Assembly: GCA_051418075.1 (NCBI GenBank)
Contig: JBPRGG010000029.1
Span: 1 to 64,000 of the forward strand
Origin: JBPRGG01 sp051418075
GTDB lineage: Bacteria > Bacteroidota > Bacteroidia > Cytophagales > Cyclobacteriaceae
Length of the DNA stretch: 64,000 nucleotides
Direction: 5' to 3'
The stretch's first letter is position 1, and every line of letters begins with the position of its first letter. Position numbers and translations under genes: made by a program. Shown here piece after piece: positions 10,694 to 20,300 of this stretch. A model generated the notes under the pieces. That model was not told where the DNA came from. It saw nothing but the letters and a program-made list of their open reading frames with translations, and searched no databases.

Positions 10694-12386
10694 TTTCGTT
10701 TTCTTCCATAATGATGGGTTCATGTATTCCTTCGCCCAAATACCCGCTTACTTCATACAAAAGAATCCGTCTTTTATAAATATCCAGTTTTTTTATATTC
10801 TCTTGATAATGAGTAGTTTTGGCACAATAGACTACAAAATATTCCTTTTGGTCCTGGATTTTAGATAAAACCGTACCATTGATGTTCAATAGTTTTCGAA
10901 TACCATGCTGGAAAATTTTGGCATATTTCATGGTTTTAAAGGCACCTATCACAGCATAATAATCTGTTTTCAACTGAACCGGATCGAGGGAATCCTGTAA
11001 AGAAATTTGTACATCCCTTATCACTACCTGTAAATCAGTGACAGCCTGCTGGTATTTCATGATATTTTGGTGCAGGGAATCATTCTGCTGCAGCAAGTTT
11101 TCAAGTGTTTTGAATCTTTGCCTGCTTTGTTGTTGTATTTCCTCCAGTTCATTTTGCAAGGCATACAGGCTGGATGAATCACTGGAATGGCTAATCTGCT
11201 GCTTTAGCAGACTTATGTTTTGGGCATAATCTTGTTTGAGCCGGTTGAATTTCTCCTGAATAGCCATTAATTGAGAGGAATCCTGGTTCTGATCAATATT
11301 TCTTTTGATCTTACTGATCATTTTTTCCTGGTCTAACCTGATCTTTTTTAGTTCCTTATAGAATTGCTTTTTCAGGTTAGATGAATCATTTGCAGCCTTT
11401 TCAATCAGCCGGGTATTTTTTTTACTTTGATTCCTGACCTTTTTTAAATCCGCCAGGATTTCATTTTCTCTGGAAGACTTAAACAATTTGCCAAACCGGT
11501 ATCCTAGCATAATTTCGTGAGTCGGACCTGTGATATTTAAAATGCCGGTAAAAGGTAACTCAAAAGCATAACCCAATTTCAACTGATTATCCAGCAGCAT
11601 ACCTGTTTTGATCCCGGCAGCAGTTTGTGGCAGTAAAACAGGGGTAAAAGTTACTTTTTCCTGGTAGGAAGCTTCAAAGGCTATTGCCCATAAACTTTTC
11701 TGGCCCTGGGGAGAGTAAACGATTATGGCAGGTTTCAACTTCCAGTCAGGGTGAGTCAGGTTAATTTGATAGGAGGACATGGCCTGAAAATGCCTGATGT
11801 GATTGAAAATCAGACTGTTTCCCTTTATCTCTGTTTGAAAAATACCTCTTCCTTTTAATCCCTGGAGGGCAGCAAAGCCTACATTGAAATTATTCCAGTT
11901 ATAAGAAAAACCAAAATCAAGGTCAAAAATAGAAGTGTTTTCAGCCCTTTCCAAAATGGTATTTTCATAGGGATCTTCAGCAGTCAGACGGTCAAAGTAA
12001 ATCCGATGAAATGAAATGGTAGGGGCTAAACCAAGGCTCACATGCTGATCCTTCCTGATCCGGATTCGGTAAGCCAAATTTGCTGCACCACAAGTATATC
12101 CCAGGAAGTTATTAATATCATTGCTTAGTTTAAATCCAATACCTATTTGATAAGTTGGAAAGAAGGTTTGAAGATTGACAAATTGAGATTCAGTGGTCCC
12201 GGGAATACCAATCCATAACTTTTTATATAACAGGTCGATCTCGGAAAAACCGGAATAACCGGTGTAGGCGGGATTGATCAAAGAAGGGACTTCGGTAAAA
12301 TGTAAAATTACCGGCATTTGCTGGGCCGAAACGGTTAATTTCAGGCAGCAAAAGAATATGGCCAATATATTGAATTTGGATTTCAT
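10686..12386 (-). CDS. PorP/SprF-family barrel with coiled-coil and SPOR-like C-terminus
   Basis: Residues 1-21 are a signal peptide. Residues ~22-300 match the type IX secretion PorP/SprF family: VPSLINPAYTGYSG near the start, a QTFFP segment, repeated amphipathic strands, and a last strand HEIMLGYRFGKLF. Normal family members are about 300-350 residues and end there. This one continues with ~165 residues of Lys/Gln/Glu-rich coiled coil (about 305-470). A final ~80-residue module (YYAVIGAFKTMKYAKIF, then EYFVVYCAKTT) resembles a SPOR peptidoglycan-binding fold. The start overlaps the type B adhesin gene by 4 bp (ATGA). In Flavobacterium johnsoniae SprF is needed to export the type B adhesin SprB, so this is a likely dedicated partner of its neighbour. 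Confidence 0.88.
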   Translation of the reverse strand: MKSKFNILAIFFCCLKLTVSAQQMPVILHFTEVPSLINPAYTGYSGFSEIDLLYKKLWIGIPGTTESQFVNLQTFFPTYQIGIGFKLSNDINNFLGYTCGAANLAYRIRIRKDQHVSLGLAPTISFHRIYFDRLTAEDPYENTILERAENTSIFDLDFGFSYNWNNFNVGFAALQGLKGRGIFQTEIKGNSLIFNHIRHFQAMSSYQINLTHPDWKLKPAIIVYSPQGQKSLWAIAFEASYQEKVTFTPVLLPQTAAGIKTGMLLDNQLKLGYAFELPFTGILNITGPTHEIMLGYRFGKLFKSSRENEILADLKKVRNQSKKNTRLIEKAANDSSNLKKQFYKELKKIRLDQEKMISKIKRNIDQNQDSSQLMAIQEKFNRLKQDYAQNISLLKQQISHSSDSSSLYALQNELEEIQQQSRQRFKTLENLLQQNDSLHQNIMKYQQAVTDLQVVIRDVQISLQDSLDPVQLKTDYYAVIGAFKTMKYAKIFQHGIRKLLNINGTVLSKIQDQKEYFVVYCAKTTHYQENIKKLDIYKRRILLYEVSGYLGEGIHEPIIMEENENE

Positions 12387-15300
12387 TGGTTTCTTAAGAT
12401 ATTTATGGCACCGGTATAGGTTTCCGGTGAATCTTCAAAAGTAATCAGGTAATAGTAGGTACCATCAGGTAGAATATCATGTCCTGACACACCGTACCAT
12501 TCATTTTGATAAGAGTGCTGCTGAAATACTAGTTGCCCCCAGCGGTTGTAAACCCTGACCTGATTATCAGGATAATTTTCAATGTTCCATATTTTCCAAA
12601 AATCATTTTTACCATTACGATCAGGCGTGATAACATTATGAGGCTGAATTTTATAGTCATTTTTTACTGCTATTTTTACTCTTTTGGTGACCCTGCAATT
12701 ATTGTGATCTGTAATGATCACTTGATAATCAGTGCTTTCTAACGGAGTGGCTATAGGTTGACTGATATCGGAATTATCTAATCCTGCTATTGGCTGCCAA
12801 AGGTACCGTACTCCTCCGGAGGCTATTAATTGTATACTTTCTCCTTTGCTAATGACAGTATCAGCTGATATGGAAGAAAAAGTATCTGCAAACACTTGAA
12901 TGGTATGATCCACAGAATCTTTGCAGCCCAAGGCTGATTCAACAGACAGGGTGACCTGATGAGGTCCATCCTTTTTAAATAAATGAACCGGAGACCATAA
13001 TGTACTGGAAGAACCATCACCGAATTTCCAGGTACAACTGAATGGTCCATCAATTTCTGAATTGTTCATAAATTTCGCCTCATCATTAAGACAGACATCC
13101 TGAAAAGAAAACTCTGCAACCGGTAAAGGAGCTACCTTTACTACTTTTGATAATTTGGCTTCACAATTTCTATCTGTTTTAGCCAGTAAATCCACTTGAT
13201 AGGAACCTTTGTTAAGGTAATATTTTTGAGGTGAATTTTCCAGGGAACTGGTCCCATCACCAAACATCCAGGTGAATTCCCTGATGTCTTTGTGACTCAA
13301 ATTTTTGAATTGTACTGCTTCCCCATCACATACATTTGCAGCCTTGAAATCAATCTGAGGCAACGGCCAAATAAGTATTTCTTTATGCAATTGGTCTGAA
13401 CAACCATGTTCTGAAGTGACAGATAATTCCACTGAATAAGTGCCTGGATCCGCATATAAATGTACCGGATGCTCCATTGATGATTGAGTACTGTCATCCA
13501 ACTCCCAATGATAGGTTAGCAAAGGCTTTTCTCCCTGGCTGAGGTTGTTGAAATAAATGGAATCCCCCTGGCAGACCGAAGATGCCTGAAAGGAAGCAAA
13601 AGGCTGATTATGCACCATAATAGAGTGAGTGGTATCAGATTGGCATCCGTGAGGAGAAATGGCGGTTAGATTAACCTGATAAATTCCTGCTTTTTGATAT
13701 TGATAAGCGGGATTGGCCAGGTCGCTTACATTTCCATCTCCAAATTGCCATTTATACTTTATTCCCGTTTTTTCAAAAGTGCTTAGGTTAATAAACTGAG
13801 CACTATCCTGCTGACAAACATCCTTCACCGAAAAATTGGCCCTGGGACTATGAAAAATCTCCACATTTTTAGTATAAGAATCAATACACATATGGTCAGA
13901 GGTAGCAACTAACCGCACTTGATAGCTACCTGGTGTTTTATATAAATGAACTGGGTGTACTTTTTGAGAATTATTTCCATCACCAAAATCCCATCGAAAA
14001 GAAATGCCTTGATTGCCAGCTGTTTGATTTTTAAAAATGGCGGGTTCCCCCTGGCAAACATTTTTCGCTTCAAAATCTATTATATTTCTGGGATAGATCT
14101 CTACTGTTTGTGATATAGAATCCATACAGTTTTTATCAGAAACAGCTGTTAAAATAACAGGAAAAATCCCTGCTTCCTCAAACCTGTAGCTTCCATTCCG
14201 GGAAGATGAATGATTATCTCTGAAGGTCCAGCGGTAAGAAATGATTTGGCCGGTTTGAATTTTTGATTCGTTTTCAAACAAAATTTCATCATGCTGACAC
14301 CCATTCTGATAATTGAAATTTACTTGCGGTAAAGGGTATATGGTAACAGGGTGGGTCACAGAATCTACACATCCCTGATCAGAAATTGCTTGGAGGGTTA
14401 CAAGGTAAGTTCCTGCCTCAGGATAGCTGTAATAAGGTTGTGGGTTAGCCGCACTTCCTCCATCGCCGAAATCCCAGATATAGTTGACAATCAATCCTTT
14501 ACTGATTTGGGTTTTATTTATAAAATTTATAGCTGACTTTTGACAGACAGGGTTAAAATCAAAATCTACCTGGGGTAAAGGGTCCGGAATCAGATAGTAG
14601 CTGGAGGAAAAAACCTCCGGACAGGATCCGTTTTTGACTTTAACCCTGAACTGAAGGTTGTTTTCAACGTCGGTATTAGTATAGCGGCGGGTGTTATGAT
14701 GAATTTCCTGATAGGTTTTGAAGGTGTCAGTGGAATATTCCCATTGCAGAATTTGCCCTTGATAATCGGATAATGATAGTTGTATTTGGGACTGGCCAAA
14801 ACAGAATTGATCCGGCCCGGAAATTTCTCCGCCTTGAGTAGGTTCAGAAATTTCTATGGACATAGGAGAGGTCTTTTGGTCAGGACAAATTCCATTTTTA
14901 ACAACCGCACGATAATAACTGGTGGTTTTCAAATTGACAATCTTCAGTTGCTGGTCCTGATAATCAATGGTAAGCCAGGGGCCTGAGGCTGAACTCGCCG
15001 TTTCCCACCTATCCACCTGGCCTACCTGATTTGCCAATAATATTTCACCGGAATTATTGCCGCTGCATAGCTGGGTTGGTCCGGATAAAACACCAGCTTC
15101 CGTATGTCCAAATACCTTTACTTCTGTCTGGGCCGTAATGCTGCCGCAATTTCCCGAACCAATTATTACCACCTGGTAAATCCCTGAATTTTCTGGTTTT
15201 ACATTAGATAGAGACGGATTAGGTTGATTAGAAGAAAAATGATCCGGACCAGTCCAATGAAAAGATGCATTTTTAAAGTTGGATACCTGTAATTTAAGTT

Positions 15301-16318
15301 GGGCCCCTTCACATACTGGTGCATTGGAGCTAATTTCGGCTGAAATACCAACATATTCCTCTTTATGAATTACATAATTATAGCTACCGGCCATTTTCCT
15401 TAATCGAACCCAGTCCAATCTCATTTCCCCTGCCTGGTTCATTATACCAAGCATAATTTGATGTTGAGATGCAACGGTATAAATCTGATCTTCTCTGGAT
15501 GCCGGGTGTAAGGTAGATCCGGGCCAGTCGATCATCTGTTTACCTTTTTCCAGCCAGGCTATGGACCATGTTCCTGTTATATTCAATGCATCAGTGGCTA
15601 AAACTGATGGTTTTTGATCTATAAGGTTCAGGCATGCAGCGTTGGATTGGGCCAAGGTCATTCTCATGGTGGGATTGCCTCCCCCGGTATTATAAGTGAG
15701 GGCATAACTTTGGTCAATACCGGCTCCCAGGGCAATAAATGCCTGCGTATCCTTCACTTTTTTTACAGCTGTTTCAAGCAAAAGATCATTGGGAAAATGA
15801 CTCTTGCTTGTAATCATACTTTGCTGATCTTGATCAATTTTGAATGTTAATTGCTGATCAGTACAGGAGGGAAGTGCTCCACATGTTTCCCATTTAGTCA
15901 GATTTAAGCTGGTTTGGCTAAAATCATCATAAAAAGCAAAAGCTTTTTCACCATGGCTGGCAGATGAAGCCACCGGATTACCATAAAATAAATAGATTTT
16001 GTTAATGCCTGGTTTTAATAAAGAGAAATTGATCCAAAGGGTCGTATTAGCGGTATTGTAGGTATCAGGGGTAATCCAGAAGCCTAAATGATTGCCCTTA
16101 GCATCTAAAACCCGAAGATCTGCACCGTCAAATCGGGTTTTCCCCTGATTTACCAGATTAAAGGTGCTAATAGAAATCTTTACAGGTGTATCAGATTGTT
16201 CAGCACCGAAATATTCTATGACCACTGGTAACCTGTAACTCCAATCGGACAGACACGGCTGACTATAACCGTAGGTAATGAAAGCACACATGCTAAATGA
16301 TAAATACAATTTTTTCAT
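12383..16318 (-). CDS. Giant DUF2341/PKD adhesin with type B type IX sorting tail, 1311 aa
   Basis: A signal peptide ends at GYSQ (~residue 19). Residues ~25-145 match DUF2341, with a lectin/LamG-like stretch to ~320. Two Ig/PKD-like segments follow. Then come seven tandem ~85-residue PKD domains, recognised by WDFGDG, WQFGDG, WMFGDG, WKFGDG and degenerate variants (WTFRDN, WELDDS). Each has a Cys near its first strand (usually VC) and a second Cys near its end (GC or similar), which suggests one disulfide per repeat. The last ~85 residues (ITPDRNGKNDFWKIW, YNRWGQLVF, LPDGTYYYLI, YTGAINILR) are the CHU_C/gliding-motility C-terminal domain, the type B export signal. It is probably a secreted surface adhesin exported with the PorP/SprF protein encoded directly downstream. 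Confidence 0.92.
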   Translation of the reverse strand: MKKLYLSFSMCAFITYGYSQPCLSDWSYRLPVVIEYFGAEQSDTPVKISISTFNLVNQGKTRFDGADLRVLDAKGNHLGFWITPDTYNTANTTLWINFSLLKPGINKIYLFYGNPVASSASHGEKAFAFYDDFSQTSLNLTKWETCGALPSCTDQQLTFKIDQDQQSMITSKSHFPNDLLLETAVKKVKDTQAFIALGAGIDQSYALTYNTGGGNPTMRMTLAQSNAACLNLIDQKPSVLATDALNITGTWSIAWLEKGKQMIDWPGSTLHPASREDQIYTVASQHQIMLGIMNQAGEMRLDWVRLRKMAGSYNYVIHKEEYVGISAEISSNAPVCEGAQLKLQVSNFKNASFHWTGPDHFSSNQPNPSLSNVKPENSGIYQVVIIGSGNCGSITAQTEVKVFGHTEAGVLSGPTQLCSGNNSGEILLANQVGQVDRWETASSASGPWLTIDYQDQQLKIVNLKTTSYYRAVVKNGICPDQKTSPMSIEISEPTQGGEISGPDQFCFGQSQIQLSLSDYQGQILQWEYSTDTFKTYQEIHHNTRRYTNTDVENNLQFRVKVKNGSCPEVFSSSYYLIPDPLPQVDFDFNPVCQKSAINFINKTQISKGLIVNYIWDFGDGGSAANPQPYYSYPEAGTYLVTLQAISDQGCVDSVTHPVTIYPLPQVNFNYQNGCQHDEILFENESKIQTGQIISYRWTFRDNHSSSRNGSYRFEEAGIFPVILTAVSDKNCMDSISQTVEIYPRNIIDFEAKNVCQGEPAIFKNQTAGNQGISFRWDFGDGNNSQKVHPVHLYKTPGSYQVRLVATSDHMCIDSYTKNVEIFHSPRANFSVKDVCQQDSAQFINLSTFEKTGIKYKWQFGDGNVSDLANPAYQYQKAGIYQVNLTAISPHGCQSDTTHSIMVHNQPFASFQASSVCQGDSIYFNNLSQGEKPLLTYHWELDDSTQSSMEHPVHLYADPGTYSVELSVTSEHGCSDQLHKEILIWPLPQIDFKAANVCDGEAVQFKNLSHKDIREFTWMFGDGTSSLENSPQKYYLNKGSYQVDLLAKTDRNCEAKLSKVVKVAPLPVAEFSFQDVCLNDEAKFMNNSEIDGPFSCTWKFGDGSSSTLWSPVHLFKKDGPHQVTLSVESALGCKDSVDHTIQVFADTFSSISADTVISKGESIQLIASGGVRYLWQPIAGLDNSDISQPIATPLESTDYQVIITDHNNCRVTKRVKIAVKNDYKIQPHNVITPDRNGKNDFWKIWNIENYPDNQVRVYNRWGQLVFQQHSYQNEWYGVSGHDILPDGTYYYLITFEDSPETYTGAINILRNQ

Positions 16319-16320
16319 CT

Positions 16321-17397
16321 TTAATTTCCATTAAATTTTATTACTTTATGGTAAGTGGTTCCTTTTATATGGCAATATGTTTTAATAAAATAAATGCCGT
16401 CCGGAAGATTTTTCAGGGAAACAATTCTTTCCTTCTTTTGATTGGAACCAGTAGCCACTAACACACCAGCCTGATCATAAATTTGATAATACCTGAAATG
16501 CGAATCAATATAAACATCAGCCTTAGTAGGATTAGGGTAGATTGAAACATTTAGATCATTCAGATCAAGCTGGGTAATCATTTCCGAATGAATATGCCTG
16601 ATGAGATTTGGTCTGAAATCATAATAAAAAGCGATCATAAATTCTTTTTGACCTTTGGTGAAGAAGTGTAAACATTGGTCATCCCCCAGGCTCATATAAT
16701 TCTGAACCATATCCTTACTGCCACAGGAATATTTTTCCCTGCAGCTGGCATAAAAATTATTTTGGTTAGGAGTATCATTTATGGCATCATCATCATCACA
16801 TCCTCCGGTCAGTCCCTCCAGGTGGGTCAGTCCTAAGTAATGACCAAGTTCGTGGATTAAAGTTTTGCCCAGATGGTGAGGCCATTTACTGGTACCAGTG
16901 GTTCCAAATGCCTCAAAATCAATAACAATACCATCAAAGCCACTAGCCTGACCTTTGCTTCCTGTAAAGGCTAATACTTCCCCGCCTAAATTACATATCC
17001 AAACATTCAGATACCTGTTGGTATCCCAGGGATCCTTTCCTCCCCTTGAAGATGAAATGATATCAAGATTTCCAAATACCTTCTTATCAGTATAGGTTCT
17101 GGTAATACCTGCATGTTGATTTCCGGCAGGATCGTAGGCAGCTAATCCAAAATTAAAGTCACAAGATGCCACTGAAGCCAGGAATTCCGGATCAATATAT
17201 TTCCTTTCAGGAAAATTAAAGCCATTATCCAGGGCTTTTAACTGAGAAAGTATCTGCTGCTCCGAGATATTTTGTTCAGGCAGATGATAAATGATATGGA
17301 ATACGATGGGGATCACAACAGTTTGCTGAACCGGTCGACCATAAATTACTGCCGGAATAGTCATTATCCATATGATTTTACATAATATATTTATCAT
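16321..17397 (-). CDS. M43-family zinc metalloprotease with type A type IX sorting tail
   Basis: The 358-residue product has an N-terminal signal peptide and the extended zinc motif HELGHYLGLTH at residues 182-192 (HExxHxxGxxH). The Met-turn candidate is NYMSLGDD at ~233-240, as in pappalysin/M43 cytophagalysin-like proteases. Cysteines at ~79, 135, 200, 219 and 225 probably form disulfides. From ~282 the tail reads SIYPNPTKADVYIDS, then LPDGIYFIKTY, then HKVIKFN, a type A type IX sorting domain. The start overlaps the upstream adhesin stop by 4 bp and the next adhesin starts 2 bp downstream, so it is made together with two giant adhesins. It may trim or release them; this is inference. Confidence 0.92.
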   Translation of the reverse strand: MINILCKIIWIMTIPAVIYGRPVQQTVVIPIVFHIIYHLPEQNISEQQILSQLKALDNGFNFPERKYIDPEFLASVASCDFNFGLAAYDPAGNQHAGITRTYTDKKVFGNLDIISSSRGGKDPWDTNRYLNVWICNLGGEVLAFTGSKGQASGFDGIVIDFEAFGTTGTSKWPHHLGKTLIHELGHYLGLTHLEGLTGGCDDDDAINDTPNQNNFYASCREKYSCGSKDMVQNYMSLGDDQCLHFFTKGQKEFMIAFYYDFRPNLIRHIHSEMITQLDLNDLNVSIYPNPTKADVYIDSHFRYYQIYDQAGVLVATGSNQKKERIVSLKNLPDGIYFIKTYCHIKGTTYHKVIKFNGN

Positions 17398-20300
17398 AAT
17401 TTGATAATTTTTACCTGTTTATTAAGCTGGTGACCAATATTTAATCTTAATAAATACATTCCGGCTGGTAGGTCATTCAGGTTAAGGTTTTTATAAAAAG
17501 AATGACCTTCAAAATCAATTTTCATTACACAAATCCCATTAAGATTATATATTCCTCCAGTTATTTGACAATCCTGATTAAGCTCTACTTGTATGGCCAG
17601 TTGTTTTGCAGTTGGATTAGGATAAACTTGATAGTTTAATAATTCCAGGGTTAAATCCGGCATATGCTGAAAGACTTGATCCTGAACCACCTCCTTTAAA
17701 GATTCTATGATAATTGATTTATTCACAGTGTCAAGACATACTTCATTGGAGGCAATTAATGCTACTTCATAAGTGCCGGGAATAAAATAGACATATTTGG
17801 GGTGATAATCATATTTTATCACTCCATTGCCAAAACTCCACTGATACCAGTCAGGTTTTGGTTGAGTTAACTGAATGAATTCCAGTGTATCACCTATATG
17901 AGCCAGGCTGTTAACCAAAAAATCGGCCTGAATAACGTTAGTTGTTTCAAAGATTCTGATAGAATCCTGTTCAAAACAACCCACCTCATTTTCAGCCAAT
18001 ATTTTATACCATCCTGCTATATCAACCGGGATTTGATTTTTGCCATTGAAATCAGTCATCAGGGAATCATTTAAATACCATTGATAATTGGCCAGGTTCT
18101 CTGATACTTTAATAAAACCATCCTGTCCGGTGCATATCGTTTTTTCTTCAGGTAAATCTGAAAACAGATCAGGATATATTTCCACAGCAACACTATCCTG
18201 ATAAGTACATCCCTGATCAGTGGTAACCTGGAGGGTATAAATGCCAGCATCTGAAATGATTTTGTCAAAACCGGTGTCTCCATCAGACCACAGAAATGAT
18301 TTATTGTGGAATTCATTAAAATGTGTGGATACATAAACTGATTGTTCGAAGCAGGCTGATTGGTTTGGGCCCAGGTCAAAAAAAGGTATTGGATAAACAC
18401 GGGTTTCGATATTTTTTCTGGACCTGCACCCGTTAAAATCAATTACCTCCAATACAATTTCAGCAGAATGGTCAATTGTTATTGTACGGGTAGTATCTCC
18501 TGTGCTCCAATAATAGGAAGCAAAACCTGTTTCAGCAGCTAATGTAGCTGAACCACAACCTTCAATAATGTCAGCGATTTTAATTTCCGGTTGCGGATGT
18601 AAATTGATGTTTATATAATCTGATGTTTTACAACCTGCCTGATTTTTAACTTCCACGGCATATACTCCTGAAGATGAAACTTTGATTTCAGGTGTCGTTT
18701 CTCCGGTAGACCATTTATAATGCCATTTGGGGCCTCCTGCATTTAACCTGATTTGATCATTGGTACAAATGGAGAGGTCAGGACCTAAATCAACTGTAGG
18801 AGTAGAGTATAGATGTACATTTACTGCCGATTCACCGGAACAACCATTTTGATCGATAATTTTCACCGCATATCTGCCTGATTTGCTGACTAATTTGAAT
18901 CTGTTTTGGCTGCCGTCAGACCATTCATATGCTGAACCAGGATAACCCGCATCCAATATCACTGAATCACAAATGGGCTGCTGTACTTCCAGTGAAGGAG
19001 TTATGGACGTTTTTAAATTAACCTGAAATGCTTCCTTACTTGTACAGAAATTTTCACTTTCCACTTTCACCCAGTAACTGCCACTACTGGTAAAATCATT
19101 AGAGAGCTGGGTTGATCCGTCTGACCATATCACTGATAATAAATCCTTTTGGTCTGGTACAGATAAGGTTAACGAGTTTCCGCAAGTTTCTACCACCTGA
19201 CCAAAGTTTAATTGTGGTTGATGAAAAATCTCTACCTGTTTGGTAACGGAATCAACACAGCCAAACCTGGATGAAGTTGTTAATTTAATTTCAAATTTAC
19301 CTGGTGCTTCAAATGATTTATTGGGATTTTGTTTCTGGCTAAATGACCCATCGCTAAATTTCCAAAAGTGATTTAATGTACCATGGCTTAACGCTGATAA
19401 ATTATTCAGGGAGAGGTCTTCATTTTGGCAGGCATTTAGAAATTCAAAATTGGCTGAGGGATTTGGCTCCACAGTAACAGTATGGGTTGCTGAACCAGCA
19501 CAACCAAATTCATTTGTCACCTTCAGAAAAACTTCATGCTGCCCTGGTTGTGAGAAGGTATGCGTTAAGCTGGTTTGGTGGGTTATCTGCACCTGATCAA
19601 GATCCCAAAGGAAGGTGTGTGTCGTCTCAATAGGTTTTATTACTTCAAGCCTCACCGGATTACCTGCACAAACATGATTGGTTGAGGTGAATATTACCTC
19701 TGGTACAGGAATTACCTGTACCTCAAATGAATCCTTCCTGGTACAACCGTAACCATTATTAATCGAAACATCGACTTTAAACCTGCCTGGTTCCTGGTAT
19801 ATTGCCTGGGGGTGAAACTGATTAGAGCTTTTACCGTTTCCGAAATTCCAGAAAAAACCCTGATTTTCAGTTGACGGGGTTGAATTCTGGATAGGTAATA
19901 GATCATTTTGACAAACAGAATCTGCCAAAGATACCTGAAGTTCAGGCAATGGATAAATCTCTACATTTTTTGTTACCGTATCATAGCATATCTCTTGCTT
20001 AACAACTAATGTAAGGCTTGACTTGCCTTCTTTTTCAATTAGGCAGGCCGGACTGAATTTATGAGAGAAGATATTGTGGTCTATCATCCACTGATAGCTC
20101 ACCACTTCGTAATCCGTTTCTGAAAGGTTTTCAATAACAAGAGGTTGTCCCAAACAGGTATTTTTGATGGAAAAATCGGCCACAGGATTTTTCAGGACAT
20201 CCACAGTAGTAGTTTTGGAGGCGGTACATCCGTAAGTAGAGATAGCAGTCACTGAAGGATGATATTTCCCTCCTTCAGTGTACACATAGACCGGGTTTTT

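Noticed and set aside
13000..14550. Possible DNA-level tandem repeat or CRISPR-like array in the PKD region
   Set aside because: The periodicity (~250 bp) reflects diverged protein repeats; no short identical DNA repeats with spacers are present.
18071..18442. 123-codon minus-strand frame inside the type A adhesin gene
   Set aside because: It lies in another frame of the same strand within a clearly coding region with sorting-tail and PKD motifs; its translation has no recognisable features.
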